Source: Sitta carolinensis (Eukaryota > Chordata > Aves > Passeriformes > Sittidae). From it: DNA of 64,000 nt. Under the pieces are notes generated by a model that saw only the letters and a program-made list of their open reading frames with translations, made no database searches and was not told the DNA's origin. The translations under genes and the position numbers were made by a program. Below are positions 1-14,000 of this stretch, one piece after another (positions within the stretch are counted from its first letter, which is position 1; each line of letters begins with the position of its first letter). The stretch spans positions 65,160,863 through 65,224,862 of the forward strand of contig CM063284.1 of the NCBI GenBank assembly GCA_032173965.1, in the 5' to 3' direction.

Positions 1-454
1 ATGAGCAGGCTTAAGTTCAAATAACATTCCTTTTCCAGCAGTTTCTGTCAGTTCAGTAGCCCAGAACCTTGAGAAAAGGATACTTCCAGGACCTTAGAGC
101 TGGGAAGATTTCCTGTGTGTCTGATTATTGTTCCCTGCTGCGGCTTGCAGACACACTGCATCTGAATTTGTATAAATGACAAAGCCTTGTCTTTAAAAGG
201 AGGGGCCAAGGAAGGAAGGGGTAATGCAATTCTTTCTATTGTTTCCTCTAAAAAGATACTGTCTTCCAGCTTGAGCTTTACTTAACTAACCTAGCCTTTT
301 CATGTCAGTGATCTCTCCACTGTTTACCCAGTATTTATACACCACTCCCATAATCTCTCACAGCATTGGTTTTGACAAGGCAAACAAACTAAACTGTTTT
401 GGTATCCTCCAGAAAGTTTATAGACAGTCCAGCATGGAAAGTTTGTAGATGGTC

Positions 455-547
455 CAACAAACAAACAAACAAACAAACGAATGCCCCCAACCTGAACAAA
501 ACAAAACCAAACTAACCAACTAAACAAACAAACAAACAAAAAAAATC
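455..547 (+). repeat. (AAAC)n microsatellite, two blocks
   Basis: Perfect or near-perfect AAAC units run at about 455-478 and again at 522-547, with a degraded A/C-rich link between them. Confidence 0.9.
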
Positions 548-3500
548 ACAAAAGCAGACCTATAAACAGAACTACATATGGAGGTTTCTATCAAATATCT
601 GTCACCTTGCAAATAATATATAAATTCTAGTATTATTCTATGTTGTTGCAAGAAAACAGACTGGCCCAATGCTCCAGAGGGAAAGGACTGTATTGTTTAA
701 GTCCCTGGCTGAAGATCAACATAACTCAGTGCGTGTTAGGCCTGTTTTTCAGAAATGTTAAACAGCGTCGACCCTCCTTGACTGCAGGTGGAGTTGAAGC
801 TGCTCAGACAAGGCCCTTAAAAGCATGATTTGGCTTTTGAAGTAGGTGTAGAATGAGTCTGTGTTCACAGCACAGTCTGATGCAGCATCTCATGTCCTCA
901 GGTACATTTATAGTTGAGAATGGTAGCAAACTCTTACATCCCTTAGAAACCCTTTTTTCTTTCCAGTTGCGTCAACTTGGCATTCTTATTCTCAGAGTGA
1001 ATCACAAGTGGTCAGAACCTGTCTGAAGAAAGTGTTTTCTGCCCATTGGAGAAAGCTGACTCATCCACACTAAACCCTCCAAAGAGACTGGTTAGTGAAA
1101 ATGTCCAGTTGTTGATGCTATGCGACCCTCTTATTTTCAGAGGTTTTTCCTGGGACTAGTGCTTGGGTAATGGATGGGTGGATGAAATCTGCATGCTATA
1201 GGTGATAGAGGTGAAGCTCTGTCTTTGGTAAGGGATTAGATGGGTCACTGACACTTTCAACAGATTGAGACAGAGCAATAGATATGATAAAGATATGCAG
1301 TAGATATGATAAAGAAAATAGAGCAAAGAGGCATCATTTTGACTGTTTGCTATTAATGTTGGAAGAAGGGGTTAGGGCTCACAAAATGGGAGGAAAACTA
1401 TTGGTCCATGTTGTAGGGTCAGGTCCAGAGATAAGAGGCTCTGCATTTCTGAGAGCAAGACCCTAGAAAGCTCTCAAAAATTGTTCAGCATGATGAGAAA
1501 ACTGAGGCATGGTATGGCACACAGACATGCTATTGTTTTGCCTAGATCTGTATTTCTCTTGTGCTGCCTAAAATAGTGTTGAGGGAGCTGTAAGGGGGAG
1601 GATTGGGATGTGGTTGGAAACCTCATGCAAAAGCTGCAGTATTCACTTCAGCTATCATGTGTCCCTGAGGAGGCGGCCTGCCAGAATATCCACAGAGCTG
1701 GTGCTCTGGGAAAGAGTTTGATTAAGCCATCAGGGAGTCTCTGAGACCTAAGACCAGTCTCTGGATCTGCATCAGCATAAGCAAACCACTACACGGAGGT
1801 CAAGTTCACTCTGACTAAAGATCTGAGTGGGCACCAAAGGCAAATCAGGTACAAAGTGTTTGCTCATAAACTTGGCACTCAACTCCAAAACTCCTACTGA
1901 ATACGGAGGCCCCCGTTCTCATAAGGGGATGCTCAGAGAGGGCCTGTGTTTTGGGAATGCATCAAGAAATCCAAAGATGTGAAGCAAACAGATGCAGCAG
2001 ACTGCACCAAGTCACACATGGAGGAGGGAGAGAAGGGCTACAACACCAAGCTCTCCAGAGATCACCATGTGGGCTGCTGGGGAATGATGAATTGCATCAC
2101 CAATTTGCAGCCTTGCAGCTGCCTGGGAAAATGGGAGACCCTGTGGTTTTCAGGCTCGCTGATCTCAGTCCTGCCAGTCACATGGAAAGCCCTGGGATGA
2201 GAGACTGAGGGTTTCCAGCACCCTCCCTTGTTCAGCAGCCTGCCAGAAATGCAGTGACCCAAGAGTTTTCCCTTTCATAGAAAAATGTTGGAATTTCGGT
2301 TTCATACTAATCTGAAATGAAACCAGATTTTGCAATATCAAAATGCTCCACAAAATGAAATTACTTTTCACAGCACTGCTTTACTGATTGATGCAGACTG
2401 CATGTAACTGAGAAGAGTCTGCTAAGTGGGTGTTTCAATCAGAATTTCCTGGTCTGTCACTTCCAAGAAGACAATTCACTGCAAAACTGATGGCTGCAGT
2501 TTTGCGGGAAGATGGCAAGGAAGCAGATCGGGCACAGCAATGTCACACGGTGTCTGGGTGCTGCTGTTGATGTGACAGCTTCTCATGAGAGGCCTGTTTA
2601 CACCTTCCCTTTTTGGTGCTGCTGACATGACTAGACTGTGGTGAGAGCCTTTTCCTGATGGACACAGGCACAGTTACCTGGCCCTCTTGGCTCAGAGCTG
2701 TTCACACTGCAGGTAGCAGAGCTACAACAATTGGGGTTAGATGAGCTCATCAGAAAAAGTATCTGATTTAGGGTGGACAGGAAAATAAACTGAGGATGGA
2801 GGAGTTCTGTAGATGAAGGAAGGCTGCACCAAATGTTTCTGCACAGGAATTACTTCTGTTTATCACCATTAAGCTCACGCACATGGCTTCAGTTTTTACA
2901 GCAGTTGCCCAACTTACCTGCTGCGTGTGGATGATAAGATACTTGACTGTGAGGAAGATTCAATTAATTCTACTCTGCAGTTAGTTTGGTAAATTCGTTT
3001 GATAGTCTGGTCTGAGCGACACAGTGTTATTAATATCTGCAGGAGGCACAGGAGAATGTTGCAGAGTAATATTTCTGAAACAAAGGCTCTAAGACATGAT
3101 TGAGACAATAAAACTTCTCCCTTGTACAAGATGATTACTTTAAACTCACTTATCTTTAAATATCAAAAAGCTGGTGACACAAAGATGGGTTAAAAATACT
3201 TATTCTTACTATTTATTTTACTGGAAAAATATTAGAACAGAATAAGCATAGACTTTAAATGATGCTTATCAGAAAATACAGCTTACAAAACAAAGAAACA
3301 GACTTGTATGGCTTTTTTCATCTCTTCACCTCTGGAACAAATCCTAAGTTTAACTGTATGAATATATTGTCGTTTCTGTTGCAGATATTGCTTTCTCGCT
3401 GGCTTTTTCCTGTTATTAACTCATTTAGCTCCAGCAGTTACAACAAAGCGGACAGTCTTCTTCCCCAAAAGACGAGCAGAAATGGGTCCCCCTTGAAGGA

Positions 3501-4235
3501 ATTCCCACCTAAGGAAACTGAGGCACAGCCTGTTCCTTCAAGCTACAGGGAGCACAGATTTCCCATGGGTTTTATTTAAACCATTTAAAATGTTTAAATA
3601 ATAAAATAAATGAATAATATTATTCTCAAGACACCCAATGACAGGTGTTCCAGATTGTCTAAAATCTGTCAGTCTGTAGGTTTGTAAGTATGGCAGCCTC
3701 GTTCTCCTTTCCCCTCCAAATTCTGATTTTCTGGATCCAGTTTTAAAATGAGAGCCCCAGCTCTGCAGCTTATACCTAAAGCAAGCACTTGCATTAGACT
3801 TGGACCTCTCTACTGTGGCACTCAGCTTGCATCGGTATGGCCAAGGCAAGGGAAATATGCTCCCAGCAAGGTCTTCTGCAGACAGAAAAGGAGAAATCTG
3901 TATTGAACAAAGTAAGCAAGAAGTTATTTTCACTACTAAAAATCAATATTCTCTGGGAACTTCACCTCATCCTTAAGGTATCTAATTACTTCTGAACTTC
4001 CATTCACAGTGACATGTAGTGTTGAAGAGAGGAAAACTAATGGAACTGTTTGTCTTCCTTTATCCTGCAGAAATGTCAGGTTTAAGAGCTGTATTTGTTA
4101 CAAGCCCATGCTTTCCTTCGGGAAACATTACATATTTAATCCACTTAGTATCTTGCTACCAAGACAGGTACTGTTTGGAGCAATACATATCTTTTCAGTG
4201 CAGTCTGGGATCTCAGTTTACCAGTAAATAAACTG

Positions 4236-4377
4236 AAAAAAAAAAAAAAAAAAATTCTCTTTGGCCATGGTTGTAAGGCACACAAAATCCAGGCCTGGTT
4301 GTAGCACACTCCTCTTGTACTCTACCAGAATACACAACCACTGAAAGAAAAAAAAAGAGAAAAAAAAAAAAAAAAAA
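4236..4377 (+). repeat. Two A-rich tracts
   Basis: A19 at 4236-4254 and an A-rich stretch interrupted by G at 4344-4377, about 90 bp apart. Confidence 0.9.
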
Positions 4378-5590
4378 GCGCACAGTGATTAACACAGTGA
4401 GCTCATTTGAAAAATATCTAAAAAGTTTCTAGGAGCATTTCCACTGACCTGCTCTTTCATACCAGACATCTTTTGTTCCCCTCCCCTTCAGGCTGCAAGC
4501 TGCCTGTGAGTACTTACATGTGAGTAGTAGTTTAGACTGGAACAGTAACATTTCTCTGGGGACTTTTAGGTGTATGCACAAGGTGTGGGGGTCTCTGGTT
4601 TGTCCAAAGAGAAACTCTTCTAGGACAGACCAATTAGTTGCTTTAATCAAGGAGAAGGAAATGCAGCTACCCATTCTCACTTTTTTTTTTTTTCTTTTCT
4701 GTTATTTTGTTTCAAAATAACTTTACACTGTGTGCTAGGCAAAATAAACATCTCCCATGGAATTTTAATGAATGAGAGAGTAAATTCCAGAACTTTACAA
4801 AATACGTAAATAAACTGGGAATTCTCTCAGGTGTGCTGGTGGAGTAGCCCAGATGAAATTATTGAAGTAATTCTGCACAAAGGAGTAAGTATGAATTAGA
4901 AATTCATTCACGGTGCTAGAAAAGATCAAAGAAGAGGAATGATCAGGTAGGAGTAAGGATGATAGTACACAGACTTTGTCATAGCAGCATAAGAATGAAA
5001 TACAGACAAAGGGAATCAGCCACCCTCACTCACACACAGGGCTGCTGCAATACTGGAGAGTATGTTGTTACTTGGGCGAAATACTCAGCATTGCCTTATG
5101 GGGTGTGCATGCCTGCAAAGTTCAAATATTTTCTGTGAGACCTATCTGGCCTAGAGGGAAATTCCTGCTGCCCCTATATTTAACTTGCATTACAGAGGGC
5201 CAATAAAATTCCCCTTGGGTTTAACTGTCTAGTAACAACTGCCCAAAATTAGCAGGCAGGTTTTTTTATTTTTTTTTTTTTTTTTAAGAGTCTAGACCAA
5301 TCTGAAGGAATTTTACTAGATTAAATAATATTTACCCTATGCTAAAGTCAGATGCCTCTTGAGAGGAGCCTGGCTAGTGGCAGGGAAGGGGGCATGAAGG
5401 GCATCTGGAGCCTCAGAAGTGACCTCCCCCTCTGGATCAAGCATTGTGGCCAGGCAAGGACAGCTGCCATGCTGGCAGTGGTCTGGGAGACATTCCCAGC
5501 TTCATCACTTCCTGCAAAGTGGGGAAGGTGCTCGTGCCTGTGTCTTATTTCTGTAGCAGCAGCCCTAACCCACCCGAGCATGGCCCAAAC

Positions 5591-5704
5591 GGGGCCCTGA
5601 GCAACCTTATCTTATCTAGCAGATGGTGTCCCTACCCGTGGCAAGGGGTTTGAATGAGATGGTCTCCAAGGTCCCCTCCAGCCCAAAGATTCTGTGATTC
5701 TGTG
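5591..5704 (+). mobile_element. CR1 3' end fragment
   Basis: Only the last 114 bp of a CR1 are present, beginning near GGGGCCCTGAGCAACC. The typical 'ATGAGATGGTCTCCAAGGTC' stretch follows, and it ends in two 8-bp tail units, ATTCTGTG at 5689-5696 and 5697-5704. It lies about 350 bp from the minus-strand CR1 at 6056. Confidence 0.9.
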
Positions 5705-6055
5705 AAGAGGCTTTGCATGCCAAGAGGCAACTGTGCCTTGCTGGGTCAGGGTGAGGGGCAGAGATGTGCAGCAGCAGGAAGGTGTCAATAGCACCTGCAG
5801 GGCAACACCAGCCTTGGGAGCACAGTCGAACACAGCCGAAGCTTCCTCACTGCCTCTTATGAGGGACAGACTGCAGCTTGTCCTTGTTGCCTCTTCTGCT
5901 CCCTCCTTCCAAGGCAAGAGATGTGCTCACCAATTCATTTGGCAGTTGTGGAGCTGTTGGAGGTGACAGATCAAGAGAGGATATCTTGGGCTCCCAGCTT
6001 TTGCTGCACTGCACCTTAGATACACTCATGCCACCAAACTACAAAACTGACAAAG

Positions 6056-7605
6056 TGGGCAGAGACTACTGGAGATCATCCAGTCCAACCTCTCTTCTCA
6101 AAGTAGGGACAATTACGAGCAGTTTTTGAGAGCCAATTTTAGTTGGGTTTTGAAGGATGGAGATTTCACAACCTCCCTGGATACCTCTGGCAGTGTTCCA
6201 CTTTCAGAGTGAAGGCTTAAATGTATATTCCTGTATTTCAGTGTGTGCCCATTCTCTCTTGTCCTGTCACTGGGCACCACTGAAAAGAGCCTGTCACTTT
6301 ACAACTTTCCTTCAGATATTTTACCGGCAAGGCCCACCTTGAGCCTTCTCTTCTCTGCATGAAACAGTCTCAGCTCTTTCAGGACAGAATGTAGCTGCAG
6401 AGTACAGCCATACAACCACACTGACCAGTCAACAGCTTATGGACAACCGCCCCTTTTTATACCTTTGCCCTGCTATTTTCCCACTTAAGTTCCTGCTAAA
6501 ATCATCAAACCCCCTCCCTTGTACTGCCTATCATATAACCTAACACTAATATAGCTGTATAGCTGTAGAAGTCTATCAAATTGATTTAGCACAGTTTGCC
6601 CTTCTGAAGTCCATGCTGACTCTTAATCACCTAATTGTTCTTCATATGTTTGGAAACTATTTCCTGGATGAGTTTTTCCATCATCTTCCTGGGGATCTAA
6701 GTGAGGCTGACTGGCCTGTAGTTCCCCAGATCCTCCTTCCTGAAGACAAGAAGTGACAATTTTTTTTTCCTTCTACTCCTAAGGTACCTTTTCCAAAAGC
6801 CAGAAGCTTTCAAAGGTTATCAGGAGCAATCTCACAATTTATCAGCCAGCTCCTTCAGTGCCTATGAGTACACCCTGCCTGCTCCCATGGGCTCAAGTGC
6901 ATCCAGTTTGTTTAAAGGCTCCCTAACCCAGTTCTCTTGCACTGAGAGCACGTCTCCCTTGCTCTGGGCTTTCTCTCTGGTCTCAGGGCCCTTGGATTGA
7001 TGAAGTCCAGTCTTACAGTAAAATCCAATGGGAAGAACGCATTGACCTCTTCTATGCCCTTTGCCACCAAGATTCCTGCCCTTCTGTCCCATATAGCACC
7101 AAGCTCATATTTTCCCTTGTTTTCCTTTTCCTATTAATGTACCCAGGGAAGCTATTCTTGTCACACTTTACCTCCCCTTAAGGATTCAACTCCATATGGG
7201 CTGACTTTTCTTACCCCAATCATGCACTATCAGTGTCTCTATTCCTCCTGGGTCACCTGCACCTGCTCCCACTTCTTGCATGATTCCTTTTTACATTTTA
7301 ATTTGGTAAGGAGCTTCTTGTTCATCTATAAAGATCTCCTGATACCTTTGCTTGATATCATGCTCATTGGGATGGACCATTCTAGTGCAGGGAGCAGATG
7401 ACCTTTGAAAAGCAATCTTCTCTCCTGGACCACTCTTCTCTCCAGGCATGTATCCTGTAGAATTCTTCCAAGCATATCCAGGTCCAAAGCCTGCTCTCCT
7501 GAAGACCAGGGTTGTCATGCTGCTTTGAGCCTTGTTTCCTCCCCTCAGGATCCTCAACTCCAGCATATCAAATGCTGAAGAGCAGACAAACACCTTGCTC
7601 ACAGC
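6056..7605 (-). mobile_element. CR1 LINE, old, with an internal deletion
   Basis: On the minus strand, 6056-6375 matches CR1 RT C-terminal and 3' UTR sequence (plus-strand hallmarks: 'ATCATCCAGTCCAACC', 'CTTGTCCTGTCACTGGGCAC', 'CTTGAGCCTTCTCTTCTC'). From about 6550 to 7300 it matches the central RT region (for example the 'TGAGGCTGACTGGCCTGTAG' stretch). From 7291 to 7602 it matches the linker between endonuclease and RT; a minus-strand frame there reads LVFRRAGFG, then HPNEHDIKQR and IDEQEAPYQIK. Between about 6376 and 6550 the order jumps, so roughly 0.9 kb of RT sequence expected there is missing and about 170 bp of unplaced sequence sits in its place. Divergence is high and no long frame survives. 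It is much older in appearance than the copy at 48345. Confidence 0.88.
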
Positions 7606-7792
7606 TTGGGTTCTGGCATGAGATGTGTATGAAAAGCCAATTCTTCTTGTGCTTGAACAAGGAAAAAAAGATTGAGTCTAAAAATAATATAATAATAAAA
7701 ATGATAGATCCTCCTTTGGAAATGTTGGCTGAAGCATTTGTTTTTGTCTCTTTTTTTTTTGTTCCCAAATGGCTTTTATGAGAAAATTTCTT

Positions 7793-7831
7793 AGTGCTTT
7801 TACATAACATTTTATATTGTGTTAAAGCACT
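7793..7831. repeat. Imperfect hairpin, about 15-bp stem
   Basis: AGTGCTTTTACATAA pairs with TTGTGTTAAAGCACT through a 9-nt loop, with one mismatch and one G-T wobble in 15 positions. It lies just outside the minus-strand CR1. Confidence 0.7.
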
Positions 7832-10800
7832 GATCAGATTTCTTTGAAGAGAATCCTTGTGGGGCTTTTGCAATGCTAGGAAAAGAAGAAAAAAAAAGGA
7901 AAACATATTCTTTTCTTTCTTTCCAACTGGAAAAAGTCAAGCAAAATCAACAGGGAAATGGTTTAATTTCAGGCTCCTAGAGAGATACTAGAAACACTGG
8001 CAAGGAGGAGAAAAATAATTTTAAAAGGTACAGCTGATACTTCATGTTCATTCTGAATGTTTTGCATTGTTTTCCTTGTCTCCTAAAATGGAGTCAACAA
8101 TTCTTTTAAAGATGCAGATTAAAAAGCTGGATATCCAGCTCAATCAGATCCACAGTCTTTGCAAAGAAGAAAAGGCCAGTGTTCCTGAGAGGTGACACAG
8201 CATGATGAATTCAGACTGCTACCACTGCCCTGCTTTTTGACAGACACAGCTGAACCGGGGAATTTTTTGTTTCTTTTGATGAGTGTAGGAATAATCTCCT
8301 TAAGGTTTTTCTGCTCACTCTTTTTTGGTTTTTAAACTATACACATCTAACTGCAAGCTATTTAAACTGGGCTTCATATAAAATTTGTGCAAAATAATCT
8401 TATATTAGGTAAAGAATGTACATCATAAATATGGCCACAAAAGTCTGTAAAAGTACACAAAGCAGTTGGTATGGGTAAAAGGTTTACAGAGGTTGCTGGC
8501 AGATGTGGCAAGTTTTGGAATCTGTAAATACGTAAGCATTGGTGCAAGGAGGTTTCACCTCTAATGATAAAACTTGTGTGCGAATTATCACCAGGCAGAT
8601 TCTCCATTCTGTCTTGTAGCCTTTGGGAGCAACAGTGTAGGAGGTGCAAGAATACTACAGCCCTTTCCATGGGCATGGGCATGGTGGACATCAAATCACC
8701 AGTTTGTGTGTGGTGCTCATTTTGGCACCCCCAGAAAAACGACCTCTGTCTGCTCTGGCCCCCAGCTGAACACTGTCCATTTTCATTTCCTGCTTTCCAA
8801 AACTCCCGTGCAAATAATTGTCGTTTTAAGACCAGAAGGAAAATAGTTTAAGAAAAACTTAGTACGCAATATCTTTACTGAAATAAATAGCCTACTTTTT
8901 TTTTTTTTTTTTTTCCTCAAGAAAGCTCAACAGCTTCTCTATGGGGGAATTGCTGAGTGCCAAACTTTCTCCTGATCATTGCCTCAGTTTGGCATCTTCA
9001 CTTGAATGTCTCACAAGCTGAGTACTGGTCCATAATAAACACTCTTGACTGGATTTCTAATTGAAACCATTAACGGTTTTTGAGTTCTGTAATAAAAAAA
9101 TAAACATAATACAAATCAGGCTGAAAATTTTGGGTGATTTTTGATATCTAAAAGTAACTCTTAAACTTGAGAGAAAGAGTGGTTGTTATTCACTGCATAA
9201 GCCACTGGAGCACATTCCAGCACAGATAAATGAAACCTCTGCTGCATTAAACATAGATAGCAAAATAAAAAGAAGTCTGCTTACAAATCCGGGGAGATTT
9301 TTATGCATAAAAGCAAAGCTGCTGAAGTCCTAATAGGATTAAAATTTGGAAAAATATGCAATTACAACCTAGTATTTAATAAAAAACTATTTTAAATTAT
9401 TCCACCCTTTTAAAATACTGGTGCCTATAAAAACACAGACATATTCATGTGGCTTTCAAATGCATTCCAATACAGTGTAAACTGACAAGTCACTGCATTT
9501 CATCTCACAATAGTCAGAAGCAAAAGATGATGTTGCATTCTAAGCACTCATTAAATGCAGAAATATGCACTGAGGATGTAAATATTGTATAGATTCTCAG
9601 GGAAGTTTATAATTTATATTCAAAACTAAGATTCATATTAAATACCCAGCTTCAAATCTCCTTGGACAGTGTCTCTCCATAGATTTCTAAAAGTGTACAT
9701 TTATGGAGTAAACAGAATATTTAAAGACTGCTAGCAGTATATCAGATTTGTTATGCTTATGGCAGCTGTGGTCATCAAATATTCATGCTGATGGTTCTTA
9801 TGCAATGCTGACAGCTTTCTAACTTGTGAAATAAGTAATGGGTGAGTGGGAATTGATGAGATAAGTAGACTGCTTTATCTAAGAAGGGTGACCAAGCTTT
9901 TCTGTGGCAGCAAGAAGATTAAGAGTTGCATTCTCAGAGCAAGAGGGAAAATCCAAAAGTGTATTTCTTCAGATTACGAACCAGACAAACTTGATCTTGC
10001 CATATGTTTTCTTATTCTCCTCACTCTATCTGTCCTTTTCGGCCCCTGGGATTTATTTGTTGGTGTCAGGGTCAAATAGGGGAAAAATGGCTCAGGAGTT
10101 TCTGCTACCAGGCAGGCTGGGATGAGATACTGGGTCATTTCAGTCAGGCTGGGGGAAGAATGATAACACGTACATAAATCAGTCCCATATTTCTTACTTA
10201 GGCAGTTTGCCCTTGCTCCAGTGAGGGCAAATAAAGGATTTTACCTCTCTAGGAACATAGGGAACGGTCCATTAGAGGTTTTGTTGTTGGGGTTTTTGTT
10301 GTTTTAGTGGACTACAGTCCTCAGTGTTGGACTGTACATCTTAAGTACAGTGTCTCACTATTACTACTAAACAGTGTACTTCAGTTTGATAATTTGGCAT
10401 AATTGCATTGGAAAAAATCTGCAGGTAAACCAGTTGTCATATACTATAAGCCAAGATCAGATCACAGGAAATTTCAATCATGGATGTTCTTCAGTCTCTT
10501 AATAAATTTTTGTTTTATATGATAGCCATTACTGTGCATATTATCTTTCGTATTATCTGATCCTTCATATGATCTGATCTCAGCATCTGGCCTTCACGCT
10601 TCCAATTCCTGGGACATTTCTATTATAAGTCAAAGAAAGAAAAAGTATCTCCACAACAGTCTGGAGAAATAATTCAAGTCTAGTACATTATATGATCAAT
10701 GACAGTGACTTAATTTCCAGTTATGGTTTTCTAGAATTAAACCACTAATATTACCTTTCATTCTTTCAGTATGAGTTTCCTTACCTATGAGACAACACTT

Positions 10801-11019
10801 GAAATAATTTCGGTTCTCATGTACCTCCCTGGTTAGTTGTTTCAAGTGCTAAGTTACAGAATTGTCATAAAAATAATTCAGAAAGCACATGTACAGTGTG
10901 ATGTGAGTTTATGCAAAACCATATATATATAACTCAAAAGTCCAGTTTTCAACCACGAGATAAAATGCTTCAGAACATAAACCAAATCCAATGCTCTTTC
11001 CAATAAAAATAAGAACAGA

Positions 11020-11045
11020 CCCCCACCCCCCCCACCCCCCTCCCC
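11020..11045 (-). other. G-quadruplex-forming motif
   Basis: The plus strand has C runs of 5, 8, 6 and 4 separated by single bases (A, A, T). The minus strand is therefore four G runs with one-base loops, a canonical G4 motif of the most stable loop class; the C strand could form an i-motif. No gene is adjacent. Confidence 0.75.
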
Positions 11046-14000
11046 AATACTAAAATAAAGAAGAATTGTATCCGCACTCCTAAAAACAGCTTTCCTCAAA
11101 CACAGATAGTGATGCAAGGGAACCTGGGTAAGTACAACTTTTTATTGCAGACCTTGAAAGATAAGAACCTTACTGAAAGGATAAAAGCCCTAAACCTTGG
11201 TGCTACTCTTGGGTTTACCATAAAGTGTGAGTAACTTGAAACCAAGTCTTGCAAATTTGACTTGGGAAGTGCCTTAGACCAGACAGAGCAATAAAAATAA
11301 GGGGTATAGTCAGAATATCTATTTTTTGTCTCACGGAGTTTTCTTCGAAGCGTAAATTATGGTTTAGTGAGAATGTGCAGTATTGAAAGTTTGTACCAAA
11401 ATTCCTTAGCTGGAAGGAAATATTGTGGCTACTTGTATTGCCATGATACATGTTGCATTACAGGACACATAAGAATTTTTGTAGTAGATAACTAAGGGAT
11501 GGCTTCCTACTAGAGGAATTTCTTTCTAGTGCTCCAGCAGTCCAACATTCCCTCACTTCCTGAAGAAGGAGAATCTGTGTTCTTGCCCAAACTAAGCTGT
11601 TTTCTTCTTCTCTCCCAGAAATCTTTGTGCTATATCTTTTTTGACAAGAGACAGGTCCAATTCAATTTTATGTCCCAGGTGAAGTCACATTTGTCACTCA
11701 CACTGTTCTAACATGACTTTAATTTTTAAAATTATTCACTATTTACAAAAAGCTGTTACAAACACGTAAGACATAGGGAAAACGAAAAACACAGTCATCT
11801 ACTTCTCTATGTTTTCTTTCAAGTACAGATTTGTTAAAAAAAAAGAAATATCCATCCATCTTTTGACATAGTCTAGGTTTTCTTGGGCTTCCTTTCACCA
11901 AACGCCAAACCCAGAGGAAGCTGCTACCTTGGTTCTGTTCTGATATTCCACAGCCTTTCTGCAAACATTCTCTCACTACAGTTCCAGACTCCCTTTTGGC
12001 CTTTTCTGCACCAGACCAGTGGAAGTTGGCAAGTATAGATCAGCAAAGGTTCAAAGACAGAGGGCCAAAGAAAAATACTCTGAAAAGCCTTGTTTTCAGG
12101 ATTTCCAGCCCAGTGGGGTTTTTTTCCATGTTTTTTCCCCCCTCTGTAGGATCTCAAATTTTTGATTATTTTTTTCTTTATTTTTAAAAATAATTTTTCT
12201 AAAATACTGTGGTTTTGGACTATGCCAGGACACATTTCCTTGCCCAAAGATGAGGAACACAATTAGTTTAATGCCTGGCAGTTCTGTTTGAAACCAGATT
12301 TATACTTTATCAGTGTAAGATAACATATTTGAATAGACTATGACTACTATTTTTATTCTTTAAGACATCTAAGCATTCTCCATGAGCTCCTGTCTTCCAC
12401 AGGGTAGACTGATTCCACCTGCTGAACTGTATGCCCTTTCCCCTCATCTTTTATTTGCAAAATGTGCATGGATGGAAAGTACAGCAGCTTCCAAATTAGC
12501 TTTTACAGTGGGAATTCATACCAGATAAAATTGGTTCCTGTGGAACAACATCTGGCCAACACCCATGCATCTTTTTCCAGTGAGGTTTCTGCTTTCTCCT
12601 TCAGGTGGTTTATGAGTTTTATATAATAACTCACGTGTGAAAATACTTGACTGGCAATAAAATGTGATGGAGAATTTATCAGTGCTATTCCTGCATCTAA
12701 TTCACAGGTCTGTAATTAGGGTTGTGAAAATGAGCAAAATCTTCCCAGATAAGACTTTGCTTTTTTTTATTCCTGTGCTTAGCGTAAAAATCCTTTGCAT
12801 TGTCCTACACAATATTTTTATTTTATTTCCTAGAAAGGCTTAGCAAATTTACACAAAATTTTACCGTTGTTTAACCGAGGTCTTCTGGAAATTCTGCAAA
12901 CCCTTATTAAGTTTGGGGAGGTGTGTTGTAATAGAGACAGGAAAATAAGTGTGATATAAGGTTATGCAAAAATGGTACAGCAACTTTTGCAATATTGAAA
13001 TTAATTCACTTCTCACCAAATTAGCATCAATTAACTTATTCAGCTGAAATTAATAGTTTCGAAACTATCCAAATGGTGCTAGCAAGAGGAGGATTCAAAA
13101 GGCAACTGTTCCTCTAGTTTGTCACAATGGAATGAATCAGGAGAACCCCACTGGAGCCAGAAGAGCAAGACTAGAGAGGAGAAACTGTGCCATTAGGGGT
13201 GAACGACAAGGAAAGATCACGTGCATGGCCTCCAAGGCAATGACCACCTCCTCTTCCCCACACAGGTAGTGCCTTATACTTCACATCCCTCATGAGGAGT
13301 TTTGCAGGGCTGGTAGAAAAGATGGGAATAGCAACAAGGAAGTGACAGCAGCCTTTGGTACCTGTTCCTGTGCAGAGCCATAAAAACCCCTAGCAGTCAA
13401 TGTTTAGGTGGGTACCAACAATTGGCTGGCTCAGATCCTTAGCACAAAGCAGCTGGCTACCTTTGAGACATGAAGGATGCAAGCACAGCCAAACTAAAAT
13501 AGTTTGGATACTCAGTGATGTGCAGTAATGCATCTCAATAAACAATCCCATTTGGCTAAGAGGAAAATGAATACTAATAAACCAGCTGGAGCACAATAAT
13601 ATAAACTATTTCTAAGATGCTGAGGAAAATCCAAAAGTGTTTTACTAGGAGAGACAGACCATGTGGATGGAAGGACTGTATTACATGCAGTAGAATTACA
13701 TGAAGTACATTCTTCTGATGATGAATTACATCCACCCCATTCTTTCCTTTTCTTCCTCTCTGTCTAACTCTGTTAGGACAATAATACTTCAACACAAGGA
13801 AATAAACCTTTAATTAATAGTCTATGAAGGAATTAACTTATCTGTAGCACACACTCTCAGTATGATTTCTCAATGTGATCATTTCCTATTCTTCTGTCTT
13901 CTACCTCTATATTCCTGTCTTCACTATTCTTCATTTTCAACTTTTGTGACTCAACTAATTTTTAAATGTGACATGAAATAAATACTACTACAATATGTCT

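Larger units (their letters stand above)
1..5590. other. Intergenic; no gene recognised
   Basis: AT-rich sequence with the AAAC and A-tract repeats listed separately, plus a T-rich run at 5261-5285. The longest frame, 131 codons on the minus strand at 3538-3933, has no recognisable domain. Confidence 0.7.

Noticed and set aside
10454..10580. 11-bp perfect inverted repeat AGATCAGATCA with arms 105 bp apart
   Set aside because: Short arms and a long spacer; expected by chance in a sequence of this length.
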